Positions 1 to 8,165 of a DNA stretch of 64,000 nucleotides are shown here, piece after piece; the stretch's first letter is position 1, and each line of letters opens with the position of its first letter. Origin of the DNA: JAOUEA01 sp963762075 (lineage in GTDB: Bacteria > Actinomycetota > UBA4738 > HRBIN12). A program made the position numbers and the translations under genes. The notes under the pieces were generated by a model. That model made no database searches. It was not told the DNA's origin and saw only the letters and a program-made list of their open reading frames with translations. The DNA is taken from contig CAVXJC010000005.1 of the NCBI GenBank assembly GCA_963762075.1, forward strand, positions 124,001-188,000, given 5' to 3'.

Positions 1-1856
1 ACTACCTCGACAACCCAGAGGCGACACCGTCGGAGCTCATGAAGTTCATCAAGGCCCCCGACTTCCCCACGGGTGCCACCATCATGGGACGCCAGGGCAT
101 CCGCGATGCGTACGAGACGGGGCGCGGCTCGCTCAGGGTCCGTGCAGTGACCGAGATCGAGGAGAGCTCGAACGGCAAGAACAAGATCGTCGTCACCGAG
201 CTTCCGTACCAGGTCAACAAGGCGAGGCTCGCCGAGAAGATCGCCGAGCTGGTGAAGACGCAGAAGATCAAGGACATCGCCGACCTGAAGGACGAGTCCA
301 ACCGCGAGGGCATGCGCCTCGTGATCGAGACCAAGCGGGGTGCGAACCCGCACGTGGTGCTGAATCAGCTCTACAAGCACACCCAGCTGCAGGAGAGCTT
401 CGGCATCATCATGCTGGCTCTCGTCGACGGCGTGCCTCGCACGTTGACCCTTGCGGAGATGGTCGGCTACTACGTCGATCACCAGGTCGACGTCGTCACG
501 CGCCGCACTCGCTTCGATCTACGCAAGGCCGAAGAACGCGATCACATCGTGCTCGGCCTGTTGATCGCGCTCGACCACCTCGATGAGGTGATCAAGATCA
601 TCCGGGCGTCGGCAGATGCCGACGCAGCTCGCAAGAAGCTGATGAGCACGTTCACGCTCAGCGAGATCCAGGCGAACCACATCCTCGACATGCCGCTGCG
701 CCGGCTCACGAAGCTCGCGCGGACCGAGCTCGAGAAGGAGCACACCGAGCTGCTCGAGCGCATCGCGTACTTCACGTCGTTGCTCGAGGATCCCGTCAAG
801 CTCCGCGAAGTGATCAAGGTCGAGCTGCTCGAGATCAAGAAGAAGCACGGCGATGGTCGCCGTACGACGGTCAAGGCTGACGACGGCGACTTCGACGTCG
901 AGGACCTCATCGCCGAGGAGGACGTGATCATCTCGGTGAGCCGCGCCGGCTACGTGAAGAGGCTTCCTGTCGATTCCTTCAAGAAGCAGAATCGGGGTGG
1001 GAAGGGGGTGCGTGGGCAGAACCTCAAGGAGGAAGACGTCGTCAAGCACGTCTTCACGACCACCACGCATCACTGGATGCTCTTCTTCACCACGAAGGGG
1101 CGCGTGTATCGCGTGAAGGCACACGAGATCCCTGAGTCAGGTCGTACGGCGCGAGGTGTGTACGCCGCGAACCTTCCCGGAGTCGCGCTCGACGGCGACG
1201 AGAAGATCAGCGCGGTGATCGACCTCAAGGAGTACGCCGAGGGGCGGTTCCTGCTGTTCGCCACCCGACACGGCATCGTGAAGAAGACGAAGCTGCCCGA
1301 GTACGACTCATCACGCAGCGGCCTCATCGCCGTGAAGCTCAGGGGCGACGACGAGCTGATCGACGTGCGTCTCACCGACGGCGACGACGAGGTGTTCCTC
1401 GTGTCTCGCAGTGGGCAAGCGATCCGCTTCAAGGAGTCGCTCGTGCGATCGATGGGCCGAGACGCCGGTGGTGTGATCGGCATGCGTCTCACCGATGGCG
1501 ACCGCGTGGTCGTGGTCGGCCTGGCCTCCGATGGCGAGGAGATGATCAGCGTCACCGAGCAGGGGTACGGCAAACGGTCGAAGCTTGCCGACTATCCGCT
1601 CAAGGGCCGGGGAGGCAAGGGCGTGATCGGGCACCAGCTCACCGAGAAGACCGGCCTGCTCGCCGGCGCCTACGTCGGCACGGAGGAGATCGACATGTTC
1701 GTGATCTCCTCGAGCGGCCAGGTCGTGCGGGTCGGCGCAGGAAGCATCCGCCGGGTGGGTCGATCGAGCCAGGGCGTGCGCACGATGCGCGTCGAGGACG
1801 ACGCGACGGTCGTGGCGCTCGCTCCGGTGATCATCCAGATGGACGACGAGGAATAG
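1..1856 (+). CDS. gyrA: DNA gyrase subunit A, C-terminal part (5' end outside window)
   Basis: The reading frame is open from base 3, so the gene begins upstream; about 617 residues are visible. The visible part starts inside the breakage-reunion domain (DFPTGATIMGRQGI, typical of GyrA) and continues through the coiled-coil tower and the C-terminal beta-pinwheel that wraps DNA. Pinwheel blades with their RxGxxxR-like repeats are visible from about base 900 onward, and the GyrA-box-like motif QNRGGKGVRG lies near base 990. The protein ends in an acidic tail (MDDEE), as GyrA proteins commonly do. GyrA forms A2B2 gyrase with GyrB and introduces negative supercoils with ATP. Its position before DUF3566 and tRNA-Ile is the usual actinobacterial order near the origin. 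The active-site tyrosine lies upstream of the window. Confidence 0.98.
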   Translation, partial: YLDNPEATPSELMKFIKAPDFPTGATIMGRQGIRDAYETGRGSLRVRAVTEIEESSNGKNKIVVTELPYQVNKARLAEKIAELVKTQKIKDIADLKDESNREGMRLVIETKRGANPHVVLNQLYKHTQLQESFGIIMLALVDGVPRTLTLAEMVGYYVDHQVDVVTRRTRFDLRKAEERDHIVLGLLIALDHLDEVIKIIRASADADAARKKLMSTFTLSEIQANHILDMPLRRLTKLARTELEKEHTELLERIAYFTSLLEDPVKLREVIKVELLEIKKKHGDGRRTTVKADDGDFDVEDLIAEEDVIISVSRAGYVKRLPVDSFKKQNRGGKGVRGQNLKEEDVVKHVFTTTTHHWMLFFTTKGRVYRVKAHEIPESGRTARGVYAANLPGVALDGDEKISAVIDLKEYAEGRFLLFATRHGIVKKTKLPEYDSSRSGLIAVKLRGDDELIDVRLTDGDDEVFLVSRSGQAIRFKESLVRSMGRDAGGVIGMRLTDGDRVVVVGLASDGEEMISVTEQGYGKRSKLADYPLKGRGGKGVIGHQLTEKTGLLAGAYVGTEEIDMFVISSSGQVVRVGAGSIRRVGRSSQGVRTMRVEDDATVVALAPVIIQMDDEE

Positions 1857-1859
1857 CCC

Positions 1860-2639
1860 TCAGCAGACGGCCGCCAGGTACATGAACGGGTCGACTGCGG
1901 CGCCGTCGGCCGGGTGCCACTCGAAGTGGTCGTGCGGGGCCGTCGCGTTGCCCGTCATGCCCACGTAGCCGATCACGTCGCCCGCGGCCACGGTCCCCAG
2001 CCTGCCGAGGGCGGAGAGGTGGGCGTTGTACGCGTACCCCCTGACTCCGTAGACCTTGACCTGCATCCCACCCAGATCACTCGAGGAGGCAACCGCGGTG
2101 CCGTCGAAAGGAGCCACGATCGGCGTGCCCGTGGGTGCGGCGATGTCGTTGCCCTGGTGCACGTGTCGGGGCGTGCCGGGCATCTCACGGATCGTCCCGA
2201 AGTTGTCTGCCACCGAGACGCTTCCGGCGACCGGGCAGCGTTGGAAGGGGAGCGAGTCGATCCACGACGCGAGCTGATTGCGCTGGTTCCGTATCGCGCG
2301 CACACGAGCACGCGTCGACCGCACGAGCTGACGTTCCTGCCCACGAAGCTCAGCGATCCGGTCGAGCTGTTGCTTGCGGATCTGACGGAATCTTTCGTTG
2401 TCGCCTGTCTGGTTGACGGCCGCGGCGTCGTGGAGTCGCTCCTGTGTCACGCGGATCCGCTGGTGCAAGATCACTCGGCGCGCCCGTCTGGTCTCCTGGA
2501 TCTCGCTGATCCTGTCGCGCAGATCTCGTTTCTGCCGTAGGGCAACCTGTACAGACGACTCAGCATTGGCGGCGGCGACGAGCCCCGCCAGCGCCAGGCC
2601 TGCGACAAGCGTGATCGACACGACTCGACGTGCGTTCAT
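1860..2639 (-). CDS. Secreted M23 (LytM-type) peptidase with coiled-coil N-terminus
   Basis: A 259-residue protein with a signal peptide (about residues 1-26, cleavage near ANAES), an Arg/Gln-rich coiled coil at about 30-125, and an M23 metallopeptidase fold at about 135-259. The zinc ligands are intact: HQGND (His161, Asp165) and HDHFEW (His236, His238), with a further NAHLS histidine near 207. Such enzymes cut peptidoglycan cross-bridges outside the cell or, when inactive, activate amidases; here the ligands argue for activity. The ATG at 2639 was chosen over an upstream in-frame start because the signal peptide begins there and a G-rich ribosome binding site precedes it. It converges on gyrA with a 3-base gap. 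A paralogue lies at 10724-11515. Confidence 0.9.
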   Translation of the reverse strand: MNARRVVSITLVAGLALAGLVAAANAESSVQVALRQKRDLRDRISEIQETRRARRVILHQRIRVTQERLHDAAAVNQTGDNERFRQIRKQQLDRIAELRGQERQLVRSTRARVRAIRNQRNQLASWIDSLPFQRCPVAGSVSVADNFGTIREMPGTPRHVHQGNDIAAPTGTPIVAPFDGTAVASSSDLGGMQVKVYGVRGYAYNAHLSALGRLGTVAAGDVIGYVGMTGNATAPHDHFEWHPADGAAVDPFMYLAAVC

Positions 2640-2861
2640 GGAACCCCCGCTCTCCCTCAGCCTCCGTAGTCCTGGTGGGGTATCGGCAGACACCGTGCAC
2701 GGTCTTGAGCCCGGGGGCGATCGCCTACGTAGTCATTCGGGATGGCGCAGGCTCGGCGCGAAGGTCACGGTTGGGTTCCGGGTACTTGCCCCGACCAGGG
2801 CGTACCCTTGGGGCTTCGAGGATGCTCCTGAGGGAGCTCGGAGACGAGCGACGAGGTGTCG

Positions 2862-3082
2862 ATGAACGAGGAGATGACTACGGCCGATCGATCCGCGCGA
2901 GGGGACTCGCCCGCGTCGCCACGCGACGATGACTCGGCCTCCACGAGGGGGAGGATCGCGACGGTGGTGGGTTCTCCCCCGTCCGCACCAGCGGGGGGAG
3001 CACTCCTCAGCCCCCGCAGGCGACTCCCGGGTCTGATGTTGGAGGTCGCACGGAACGCTCCGCCCCGCCGACCGCGCCGAGA
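2862..3082 (+). other. Probable displaced N-terminus of the DUF3566 gene (frameshift)
   Basis: From ATG 2862 one frame reads as an acidic, Ser/Asp-rich disordered start (MNEEMTTADRSARGDSPAS). Near base 2946-2950, at a run of five G, this character moves to the frame one base back, which continues without stops as a Gly/Pro/Ser-rich linker straight into the DUF3566 domain. Actinobacterial DUF3566 proteins normally have such a long disordered N-terminus. Adding one G to the run would join both parts. The sequence shows the frame change; that it is an error or a recent mutation is inferred. Confidence 0.55.
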
Positions 3083-3481
3083 GTGTCGCGGGTGCGGCCT
3101 CCGGCGCCACGTCGTACCAGGGTCGTGGTGCGCAAGGTGGGGCCTCTCTCTGTCCTCAAGTTCTCGTTGCTCTTCTACCTCTGCATCATGCTGATCGTGC
3201 TGTTCGCACTGGCGATCGTCTACGGCGTTCTCTCGGCTGCGGGCGCCGTCGATTCATTGGAGAGGATCCTGGGGAACCTACGCACCGGCACGACGAGCAC
3301 GGCAGGCGCCGTGCCCTTCGAGATCGACGGCCGACTGGTGTTCGCCTGGGGTCTCGTCGGCGGACTGATCTCGGTCGTCATCTGGTCGGTGATCAACGTC
3401 TTCGTGACGCTGCTGTACAACCTGATCACCGACATCGTCGGCGGGGTTGAGATCACCCTGACCGACAAGCCTCTGCGCTGA
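3083..3481 (+). CDS. DUF3566 transmembrane protein
   Basis: The intact part of the frame gives 132 residues from a GTG at 3083. After a basic stretch (RRTRVVVRKVGPLSVLKFS, the family's start) come two membrane helices, roughly residues 30-55 and 85-115, with the VNVFVTLLYNLITDIVGG-like second helix typical of DUF3566. The family is found in Actinomycetota directly after gyrA and before tRNA-Ile, as here; its molecular function is unknown. The natural start is probably ATG 2862 in another frame (see the preceding entry), so the annotated start is only the longest intact one. No strong ribosome binding site precedes 3083. Confidence 0.85.
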   Translation: MSRVRPPAPRRTRVVVRKVGPLSVLKFSLLFYLCIMLIVLFALAIVYGVLSAAGAVDSLERILGNLRTGTTSTAGAVPFEIDGRLVFAWGLVGGLISVVIWSVINVFVTLLYNLITDIVGGVEITLTDKPLR

Positions 3482-3547
3482 CTGCTCTTCGAGGCCCTTC
3501 ATCCGTTAGGTGTTTCGCGCCGTGGCGACGCCGCGTCACGGGTGCGA

Positions 3548-3597
3548 TAGGCTGCTCGGACAAGCCTCAAGCAGCGAAGCGGTAGGCTGCTCGGACA
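3548..3597. repeat. 15-base direct repeat upstream of tRNA-Ile
   Basis: TAGGCTGCTCGGACA occurs at 3548-3562 and again at 3583-3597, 35 bases apart, just before the tRNA. It may be part of the tRNA promoter or a small duplication; no function can be assigned. Confidence 0.5.
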
Positions 3598-3605
3598 GAA
3601 AGAGG

Positions 3606-3680
3606 GGGCCTGTAGCTCAGCCCGGTTAGAGCGCTTCCCTGATAAGGAAGAGGTCGATGGTTCAAGTCCATCCAGGCCCA
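3606..3680 (+). tRNA. tRNA-Ile (GAU)
   Basis: The cloverleaf folds fully: acceptor GGGCCTG with CAGGCCC, anticodon stem CTTCC/GGAAG with loop CTGATAA (anticodon GAT at 3641-3643), and T loop TTCAAGT. The discriminator is A3680. No CCA is encoded after it, so CCA must be added enzymatically. It lies between DUF3566 and a small membrane protein, and tRNA-Ala follows 6 kb later, whereas the two are often adjacent in actinobacteria. Confidence 0.97.
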
Positions 3681-3702
3681 CTCCCGGAAGGAGGGCTCAC
3701 CC

Positions 3703-3891
3703 ATGGCAGATGAAGCCATCGTGACGGTCGAGACCGTCGAGGAGAAGAAGGGCGGATTCTTGAAGAAGCTCATGAAGCTTGCAGCAATCGGCGCGATCGT
3801 CGCTGCGATCATGGCGTTCGTGAAGCGTCGCCGCGGCGACGACCTCGACGACGTCGAATGGCAGGAGTTGCCGCCGCCCGCCGGCGGTTGA
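3703..3891 (+). CDS. Small membrane protein at the DLW-39 position
   Basis: A 62-residue protein: an acidic start, KKGGFLKKLMKL, one hydrophobic helix at about residues 25-40, then a KRRR anchor and an acidic tail (DDLDDVEWQELPP). A very good ribosome binding site (GGAAGGAGG at 3686-3694) precedes the ATG. Actinobacteria often carry a tiny DLW-39 family protein right after tRNA-Ile or tRNA-Ala in the gyrA region; size, single helix and a D-x-x-x-W tail fit that pattern, but assignment to that family is by analogy and position. Function unknown. Confidence 0.8.
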   Translation: MADEAIVTVETVEEKKGGFLKKLMKLAAIGAIVAAIMAFVKRRRGDDLDDVEWQELPPPAGG

Positions 3892-4028
3892 TCTGCCAGT
3901 AGCGAACGAGACCACCGATACGCCGGCTCGCCGGCGACCGAGACCCAGGTCCGCCGCACGGCGGCAGCCCTCCGCGTGCTTTCCCCAGGCGGGGCCGGCG
4001 TGAGAGCGCGTCGATAGACTCCGCCGCG

Positions 4029-4868
4029 ATGAGCGGCTCGGCCTGGCAACTCGCGCACGACGCGGCCGCCGCATGCGGCGTGACGCTGCGAGCGCTCACC
4101 ACGCTCGAGGACGCCGACGCCATCGTGCGGGTGATGGATGCGACCTGGGGCGAAGAGATCCCGCGTGAGACGATCCGCGCCCTCGCCGGTTCCGGCAACG
4201 TGCCCTGGGGGGCGTTCGAGGGTGACGAGCTGATCGGCTACGTGCTCGGCTGGGTCGCGATCGATGCTTCGGACGGACTCCACGAGCATTCCCACATGCT
4301 CGCGACGATCCCCGGCCGTCGCCACCGCGGCGTCGGATTCGCGTTGAAGCTCGCTCAGCGTGCCTCATGCCTGGATCGTGGCATCGATCTGGTGCGGTGG
4401 ACGTTCGACCCGCTGGTCGCCCGCAATGCCCACCTGAACATCAACAAGCTGGGGGCCCGGTGCGACCGGTTCCACCGCGACTACTACGGGCGCATGCCCG
4501 ACACGATCAACGCGGGCGATCGGAGCGACCGCCTCGTGGTGCGTTGGAGGCTCGAGCAGCCGCTGCGCGCGCCGGCCGTGCCCCGCGATGCGGTGTTCCG
4601 AGTACGAAGCGAAGGCCCCTCCGATGCCCCCACGCCAGTTGCCCTGGCAGAGCGAGCCGGCGCGCAGGCGGAGGTCGTGGCGATCCAGGTTCCGAGCGAT
4701 CACGTGGCACTGCGAGCTTCCGACCCCGCGCTCGGCGCGGCCTGGCGAGAGGCTGTCGGGTCTGCCTTCGAAGAACAGATCGGTGCCAGGCGTTCTGTCG
4801 TCGCCTTCGATCCCGACCGCGAGGGCAGGCGGCCCACCTACTATCTGGCTGGGGAAGCCTCGTCGTGA
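4029..4868 (+). CDS. GNAT-type acetyltransferase (COG3375-like)
   Basis: A 279-residue protein with an N-terminal GNAT fold: the acetyl-CoA loop region GRRHRGVGFALKL near residue 98-110 corresponds to the R/Q-x-x-G-x-G/A signature. The later segment NAHLNINKLGARCDRF is typical of the COG3375 acetyltransferases that sit beside MenC-like or N-acylamino acid racemase genes. The stop overlaps the next gene by four bases (GTGA), so the two are probably translated together. The pairing suggests that this enzyme acylates an amino-group substrate used or racemised by the enolase-superfamily partner; that link is inferred from context. Confidence 0.85.
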   Translation: MSGSAWQLAHDAAAACGVTLRALTTLEDADAIVRVMDATWGEEIPRETIRALAGSGNVPWGAFEGDELIGYVLGWVAIDASDGLHEHSHMLATIPGRRHRGVGFALKLAQRASCLDRGIDLVRWTFDPLVARNAHLNINKLGARCDRFHRDYYGRMPDTINAGDRSDRLVVRWRLEQPLRAPAVPRDAVFRVRSEGPSDAPTPVALAERAGAQAEVVAIQVPSDHVALRASDPALGAAWREAVGSAFEEQIGARRSVVAFDPDREGRRPTYYLAGEASS

Positions 4869-6010
4869 GCACCGTGCGAGTCGTCGAGCTCCGGCTCATC
4901 GGGCTACCGCTTGTACGACCGTTCCGCACCAGCTTCGGCACCTCGACGACGAAGGTCTGCGTGCTGGTGCGGCTCGAGACCGACGATGCGGAGGGATGGG
5001 GAGAATGCGTCGCCGACATCGAGCCGGGATACAGCGAGGAGTTCAACGACGGGGCCTGGCTCGTGATGCGAGATCATCTCGCGCCGGCACTGATGCAGGC
5101 CGGCGATGTCACGATCGACGATCTCGACGATGCATTCGGGCTCGTGCGAGGAAACCCCATGGCCAAGGCAGCGCTGGTCGGTGCTTTCGTCGACGCAGAG
5201 CTCCGTGCCCAAGGCGTCGCCCTCGCGACCTGGCTGGGTGCTGTTCGCGACCGGGTCGCGTGCGGGGTCTCCGTCGGCATCGCCGACTCGACCGAGGCGC
5301 TGCTCGAGCAGGTGGAGGGCTACCTGAGCGAGGGGTATCAGCGCGTCAAGCTCAAGATCGAGCCGGGCGTCGACCTCGAGCGGGTCGCCGCCGTCCGCGG
5401 CGCACACCCCGGCATCGCTCTCAGTGTCGACGCGAACGCCGCATACACGCTCGACGACGTCGAGCTGTTCCGCGAGCTCGACGCGTACAGCCTGCTCATG
5501 GTCGAGCAGCCCCTGCACCATGCCGACCTCGTGCGTCACGCGAAGTTGCAGCGGGCGATCTCGACCGATATCTGCCTCGACGAGTCGATCCGGTCGGCAG
5601 CCGATGCTTCCGCCGCCATCGAGCTCGGAAGCTGCCGGATCGTCAACATCAAGCAAGGAAGGGTCGGGGGTGTGCTCGAAGCGAAGCGCGTGCACGACGT
5701 GTGTGTGGCCGCCGGTGTTCCCGTCTGGTGTGGCGGCATGCTGGAGACCGGGATCGGCCGGGCTCAGAACCTCGCCCTCGCATCGATGCGAGGCTTCACG
5801 CTCGCGGGCGACACGAGCGCGAGCGAGCGATACTTCTCCGAGGACCTCACGGAGCCGTTCGTGCTTGCACCCGACGGCACGATGGCGGTTCCCCGCGGCC
5901 CGGGCATCGGTGTCACGCCGCGCTCCGATCGGCTGGCCGAGACGACGCTTCGCCTCGAGACGATCGGACCGGCGTTGGGCGCGGGTCTCCGCGCCCAGCG
6001 GAAAGAGTGA
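4865..6010 (+). CDS. menC: Enolase-superfamily enzyme: o-succinylbenzoate synthase / N-acylamino acid racemase type
   Basis: A 381-residue protein of the muconate-lactonising subgroup. The N-terminal capping domain (about 1-125) has RPFRTSFGT; the barrel carries the KxK motif (RVKLKIEPG), the metal ligands in SVDANAAY, VEQPL and LDESI, and the second acid-base lysine in NIKQGRVGG, then CGGMLETGIGRAQN. All catalytic positions are present. The family contains true MenC (menaquinone synthesis) and N-succinylamino acid racemases, and many members do both; sequence alone does not decide. The start GTG 4865 gives the normal family length and the four-base overlap with the acetyltransferase. No other men genes are in the window, which leans toward the racemase role. 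Confidence 0.88.
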   Translation: MSTVRVVELRLIGLPLVRPFRTSFGTSTTKVCVLVRLETDDAEGWGECVADIEPGYSEEFNDGAWLVMRDHLAPALMQAGDVTIDDLDDAFGLVRGNPMAKAALVGAFVDAELRAQGVALATWLGAVRDRVACGVSVGIADSTEALLEQVEGYLSEGYQRVKLKIEPGVDLERVAAVRGAHPGIALSVDANAAYTLDDVELFRELDAYSLLMVEQPLHHADLVRHAKLQRAISTDICLDESIRSAADASAAIELGSCRIVNIKQGRVGGVLEAKRVHDVCVAAGVPVWCGGMLETGIGRAQNLALASMRGFTLAGDTSASERYFSEDLTEPFVLAPDGTMAVPRGPGIGVTPRSDRLAETTLRLETIGPALGAGLRAQRKE

Positions 6011-6028
6011 CAAGACCTCGGTCTGAGT

Positions 6029-6058
6029 TTGACGCGAGTGTTCGATGCCTCGTATGGT
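6029..6058 (+). promoter_or_regulatory. Candidate sigma-70-type promoter for the mau-like cluster
   Basis: TTGACG at 6029-6034 and TATGGT at 6053-6058 are separated by 18 bases, just after the stop of the MenC-like gene and before the 23-residue-repeat gene. Transcription would start near 6065 and leave a leader of about 200 bases. Confidence 0.45.
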
Positions 6059-6065
6059 TCTTCCC

Positions 6066-6103
6066 GAGAGACCGTTGGGGCCCCCGGGTTCCGGCGGTCT
6101 CTC
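6066..6103 (+). terminator. Stem-loop after the menC-like gene, at the start of the next leader
   Basis: GAGAGACCG (6066-6074) pairs with CGGTCTCTC (6095-6103), and the interior is G/C-rich and can pair further. It could end the upstream transcript. Because a candidate promoter lies just before it, it might instead fold in the leader of the next operon. The rest of the gap to 6272 shows nothing recognisable. Confidence 0.45.
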
Positions 6104-6271
6104 ACTTTCTGCCCTCCACACGCCAGATCGCGAGTCGTGCGACGTGCTTGAGCTGAGCCTCCGCAGGGGCGACCATAGCCGGGCGTGCTCGCCGCTGCTC
6201 ACGTCAGCGGCTCCATCGGCGTCGGGTCGACCGTCGTGTCGAGCCGCGCGATGTCGGATCTGGGGAGCGAG

Positions 6272-6832
6272 ATGAAGAAGCGAGTCGTGCAGGCCGGGGA
6301 GTTCGAGGTCGTCAACGACGAAGGTCACGTGCGCGTGCGCATCGGCCTTTCCAACGATGATGACCCGTTCCTGTCGTTGCTCGCCCCCGACGGGCAGGTG
6401 CGCATGCGATTCGGGCTCTCTGCCGACGGCGCGGCCGGCCTCGCGGTCGGTGACGAGAACGGCAAGGTGCGCGCGACGGTGGGGCTCTCGAGCGATGGGA
6501 GCGCCAGCCTTGCCTTCGGTGACAAGAACGGACGCATCCGCGCCAAGTTCGGGCTCGCGCCAGAGGCGTCGCCGACCATGGGCATGCAGGTGACCGACGG
6601 CGAGCTGTCGCAGGTGTACTCGCTGGCCGAGCAGGGGTCTCCGACGCTCGGGCTCTACGATCATGCCGGGAAGGTCCGAGTGCGACTCGGGCTCGCGGCA
6701 GAAGGCTCGCCGGTGCTGCGACTGCTCGACCGCAGCGGGGAGCTCAGGGCGATCGTCGGTCTCGCAGGTGACGGCTCGCCCTTCGTCCAGTTCCTCGACG
6801 AAGCGAAGCAGCCGTCCTGGACGATGCGATGA
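6272..6832 (+). CDS. Protein built of seven 23-residue repeats (unknown function)
   Basis: From ATG 6272 the 186-residue protein is almost entirely repetitive. After about 6 residues, seven consecutive units of exactly 23 residues follow, with consensus L.L.D..GKVR...GL..DGSP, ending in a short partial unit. The regular alternation suggests a beta-solenoid or propeller-like fold; this is inference. There is no signal peptide or membrane segment, so it is probably cytoplasmic. ATG 6272 was preferred to 6251 because GGGGAG at 6262-6267 precedes it. Its stop overlaps the MauD-like gene (ATGA), placing it at the head of the mau-like operon. No known family was recognised. Confidence 0.8.
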   Translation: MKKRVVQAGEFEVVNDEGHVRVRIGLSNDDDPFLSLLAPDGQVRMRFGLSADGAAGLAVGDENGKVRATVGLSSDGSASLAFGDKNGRIRAKFGLAPEASPTMGMQVTDGELSQVYSLAEQGSPTLGLYDHAGKVRVRLGLAAEGSPVLRLLDRSGELRAIVGLAGDGSPFVQFLDEAKQPSWTMR

Positions 6833-7338
6833 CCGGCTGGTGGGCCCTGGCTTTCGTGGTCTTGTGGCTCCTCGTCGCCGTGCTCTGCATCGTGGTGATC
6901 GCTCTGGCTCGCCAGGTCGGAACCCTGCACCTGCGGCTCGGCCCGCGCGGCGCCCTCGAGGTCGACGACGAGGGACCTGCACTCGGCGAACCGCTCGGAA
7001 CCTCCGCCGCCGTCGCGGCCGACGGCACGCGAGTGACCCTCGGAGGTGCCGGCCGTCCGAGGCTCGTGCTCTTCGCGTCGCGGACGTGTGCGGTCTGCCG
7101 TGAGGTGTCGCCGGGCCTGCCCGCAGCCGCGGCCGCAGGCAGACTCGACCCGGTGGTGGTGCACGACCCCGAGGCCGAAAACACCTACGCCGTGCCGGGG
7201 ACTCCCTTCGTGCTCGTGCTCGACGAGCGCGGCATCGTGCGGGCCAAGGGCACCGTGAACAACCTCGAGCAGATCGAGGGCCTCGTCGACACGGCCAACC
7301 GACGCATCTCGGAGGACCGCCGGCAGTGGGCAAGCTGA
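6829..7338 (+). CDS. MauD-like membrane-anchored thioredoxin-fold protein
   Basis: A 169-residue protein with one N-terminal membrane helix (about residues 5-27) and an extracytoplasmic thioredoxin fold. The redox motif CAVC (Cys87, Cys90) and the cis-proline segment YAVPGTPF are present, and the tail VNNLEQIEGLVDTA resembles MauD. In methylotrophs, MauD supports disulfide formation in the methylamine dehydrogenase small subunit. Here it overlaps the Cys-rich MauA-like gene and precedes a MauE domain, so it most likely oxidises or isomerises disulfides of that exported protein. Confidence 0.85.
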   Translation: MTGWWALAFVVLWLLVAVLCIVVIALARQVGTLHLRLGPRGALEVDDEGPALGEPLGTSAAVAADGTRVTLGGAGRPRLVLFASRTCAVCREVSPGLPAAAAAGRLDPVVVHDPEAENTYAVPGTPFVLVLDERGIVRAKGTVNNLEQIEGLVDTANRRISEDRRQWAS

Positions 7339-7862
7339 CCTCGATCGAACGAGCGGAACGCTCGCTCGCCTCTCGCTCGAGCCGCCGGAGCTTCTTGGGA
7401 AGGGTCGGGCGCGGTGTGGTCGCACTCGCGGGCGGTGGCCTCGTCGCGACCGCGCTCGCCCCCGAGCGCGCACTCGCCTACCACATCTGCGGCCACACCT
7501 ACACGACGGGCTCGTGCCCACATCCCTATGCGCCACTGTCTCGCACCGATCGTTACGGCTTTCCGATGCACCCGGAGTTCGGGTACGCGGTCGACGACGC
7601 CGGGGACAAGTACGTCGATGCCTCGAACCAGACGCGCAGCAAGACGTGCGAACAGACCGTTCCCGAGGAGTATCCGTTCGCGGGCTCGCCACGCTACGGC
7701 GGCGGCTGGACACGGTGCTGCAAAGGTCGCCTGCGCAACATCCAGGACTGCTGCTCGCGATCCGACATCCGGATCAATGGCGACTACGCGGTGCGGGGCT
7801 ACTGCCCGCGCCCGCTCAAGGTCTTCTGTATCACCTACCGGGAGCTCAACAAGACGTGCTGA
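7326..7862 (+). CDS. Tat-exported cysteine-rich MauA-like protein
   Basis: A 178-residue protein from a GTG inside the MauD-like gene. A twin-arginine signal (SSRRSFLGRVG, Arg20-Arg21) is followed by a hydrophobic stretch ending near APERALA. The mature part has ten cysteines, including RCC, DCC and C-terminal KTC, and begins YHICGHTYTTGSC. It resembles the methylamine dehydrogenase light-chain family in length, Tat export and Cys-rich C-terminal half. However the whole protein has a single tryptophan (GGGWTRCC), so the tryptophan tryptophylquinone cofactor, which needs two, cannot form. No heavy chain (MauB) is nearby. It is therefore probably an envelope protein with five disulfides and another role, not a methylamine dehydrogenase. 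Confidence 0.8.
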   Translation: MGKLTSIERAERSLASRSSRRSFLGRVGRGVVALAGGGLVATALAPERALAYHICGHTYTTGSCPHPYAPLSRTDRYGFPMHPEFGYAVDDAGDKYVDASNQTRSKTCEQTVPEEYPFAGSPRYGGGWTRCCKGRLRNIQDCCSRSDIRINGDYAVRGYCPRPLKVFCITYRELNKTC

Positions 7863-7996
7863 GCGCTTCTCTCGCCGGTTCGCCGATCGCCACGGTGACC
7901 GCTTCCTTCGGGGGTGATGCCCTCGCGACGGCGATGCTGCTGACCCTCCTCGCCGCCTCGGCGATCGCGGGATGGTCGGCGCTCTACGGTCCCTGA
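7856..7996 (+). CDS. Very small membrane protein in the mau-like cluster
   Basis: A 46-residue frame starting at a GTG that overlaps the end of the MauA-like gene. One hydrophobic helix spans about residues 22-42 (LATAMLLTLLAASAIAGW). Tight overlap, co-direction and placement before the MauE gene support it as real; function unknown. Confidence 0.55.
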   Translation: MLSASLAGSPIATVTASFGGDALATAMLLTLLAASAIAGWSALYGP

Positions 7997-8005
7997 GGCC
8001 TGTCG

Positions 8006-8165
8006 ATGGTCGAAACCATCACTCCCGTCGTGTACGGGGGACGAAGCCGATGGGCCACAGCCCTCGCACTGCACGTCATGGGAGCGACCACGACAGCCGC
8101 ACTCTTCGGCGCCCTGCTGGGGACGGTGGGCTCATCCTTCGAGGCGCCCTGGAACGCTGCCGGGC
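8006..8165 (+). other. Probable N-terminal segment of the MauE fusion, in another frame
   Basis: From ATG 8006 the frame gives MVETITPVVYGGRSRWATAL followed by a hydrophobic helix and ends sensibly at about SFEAPWNAAG. Exactly there the next frame (ATG 8166, no ribosome binding site) continues as a membrane protein. Removing one base from GCCGGGCATG at 8158-8167 joins the two into one multi-helix protein. The frame change is visible; whether it is real or an error is not. Confidence 0.6.

Noticed and set aside
4904..7333. An 809-residue open frame on the minus strand
   Set aside because: It is antisense to the MenC-like gene, the repeat gene and the MauD-like gene, is extremely Arg-rich and has no motifs; a shadow of high-GC coding on the other strand.
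7326..7862. True methylamine dehydrogenase small subunit (mauA)
   Set aside because: Only one Trp is in the protein; the cofactor needs two, and the large subunit and MauG are not nearby.
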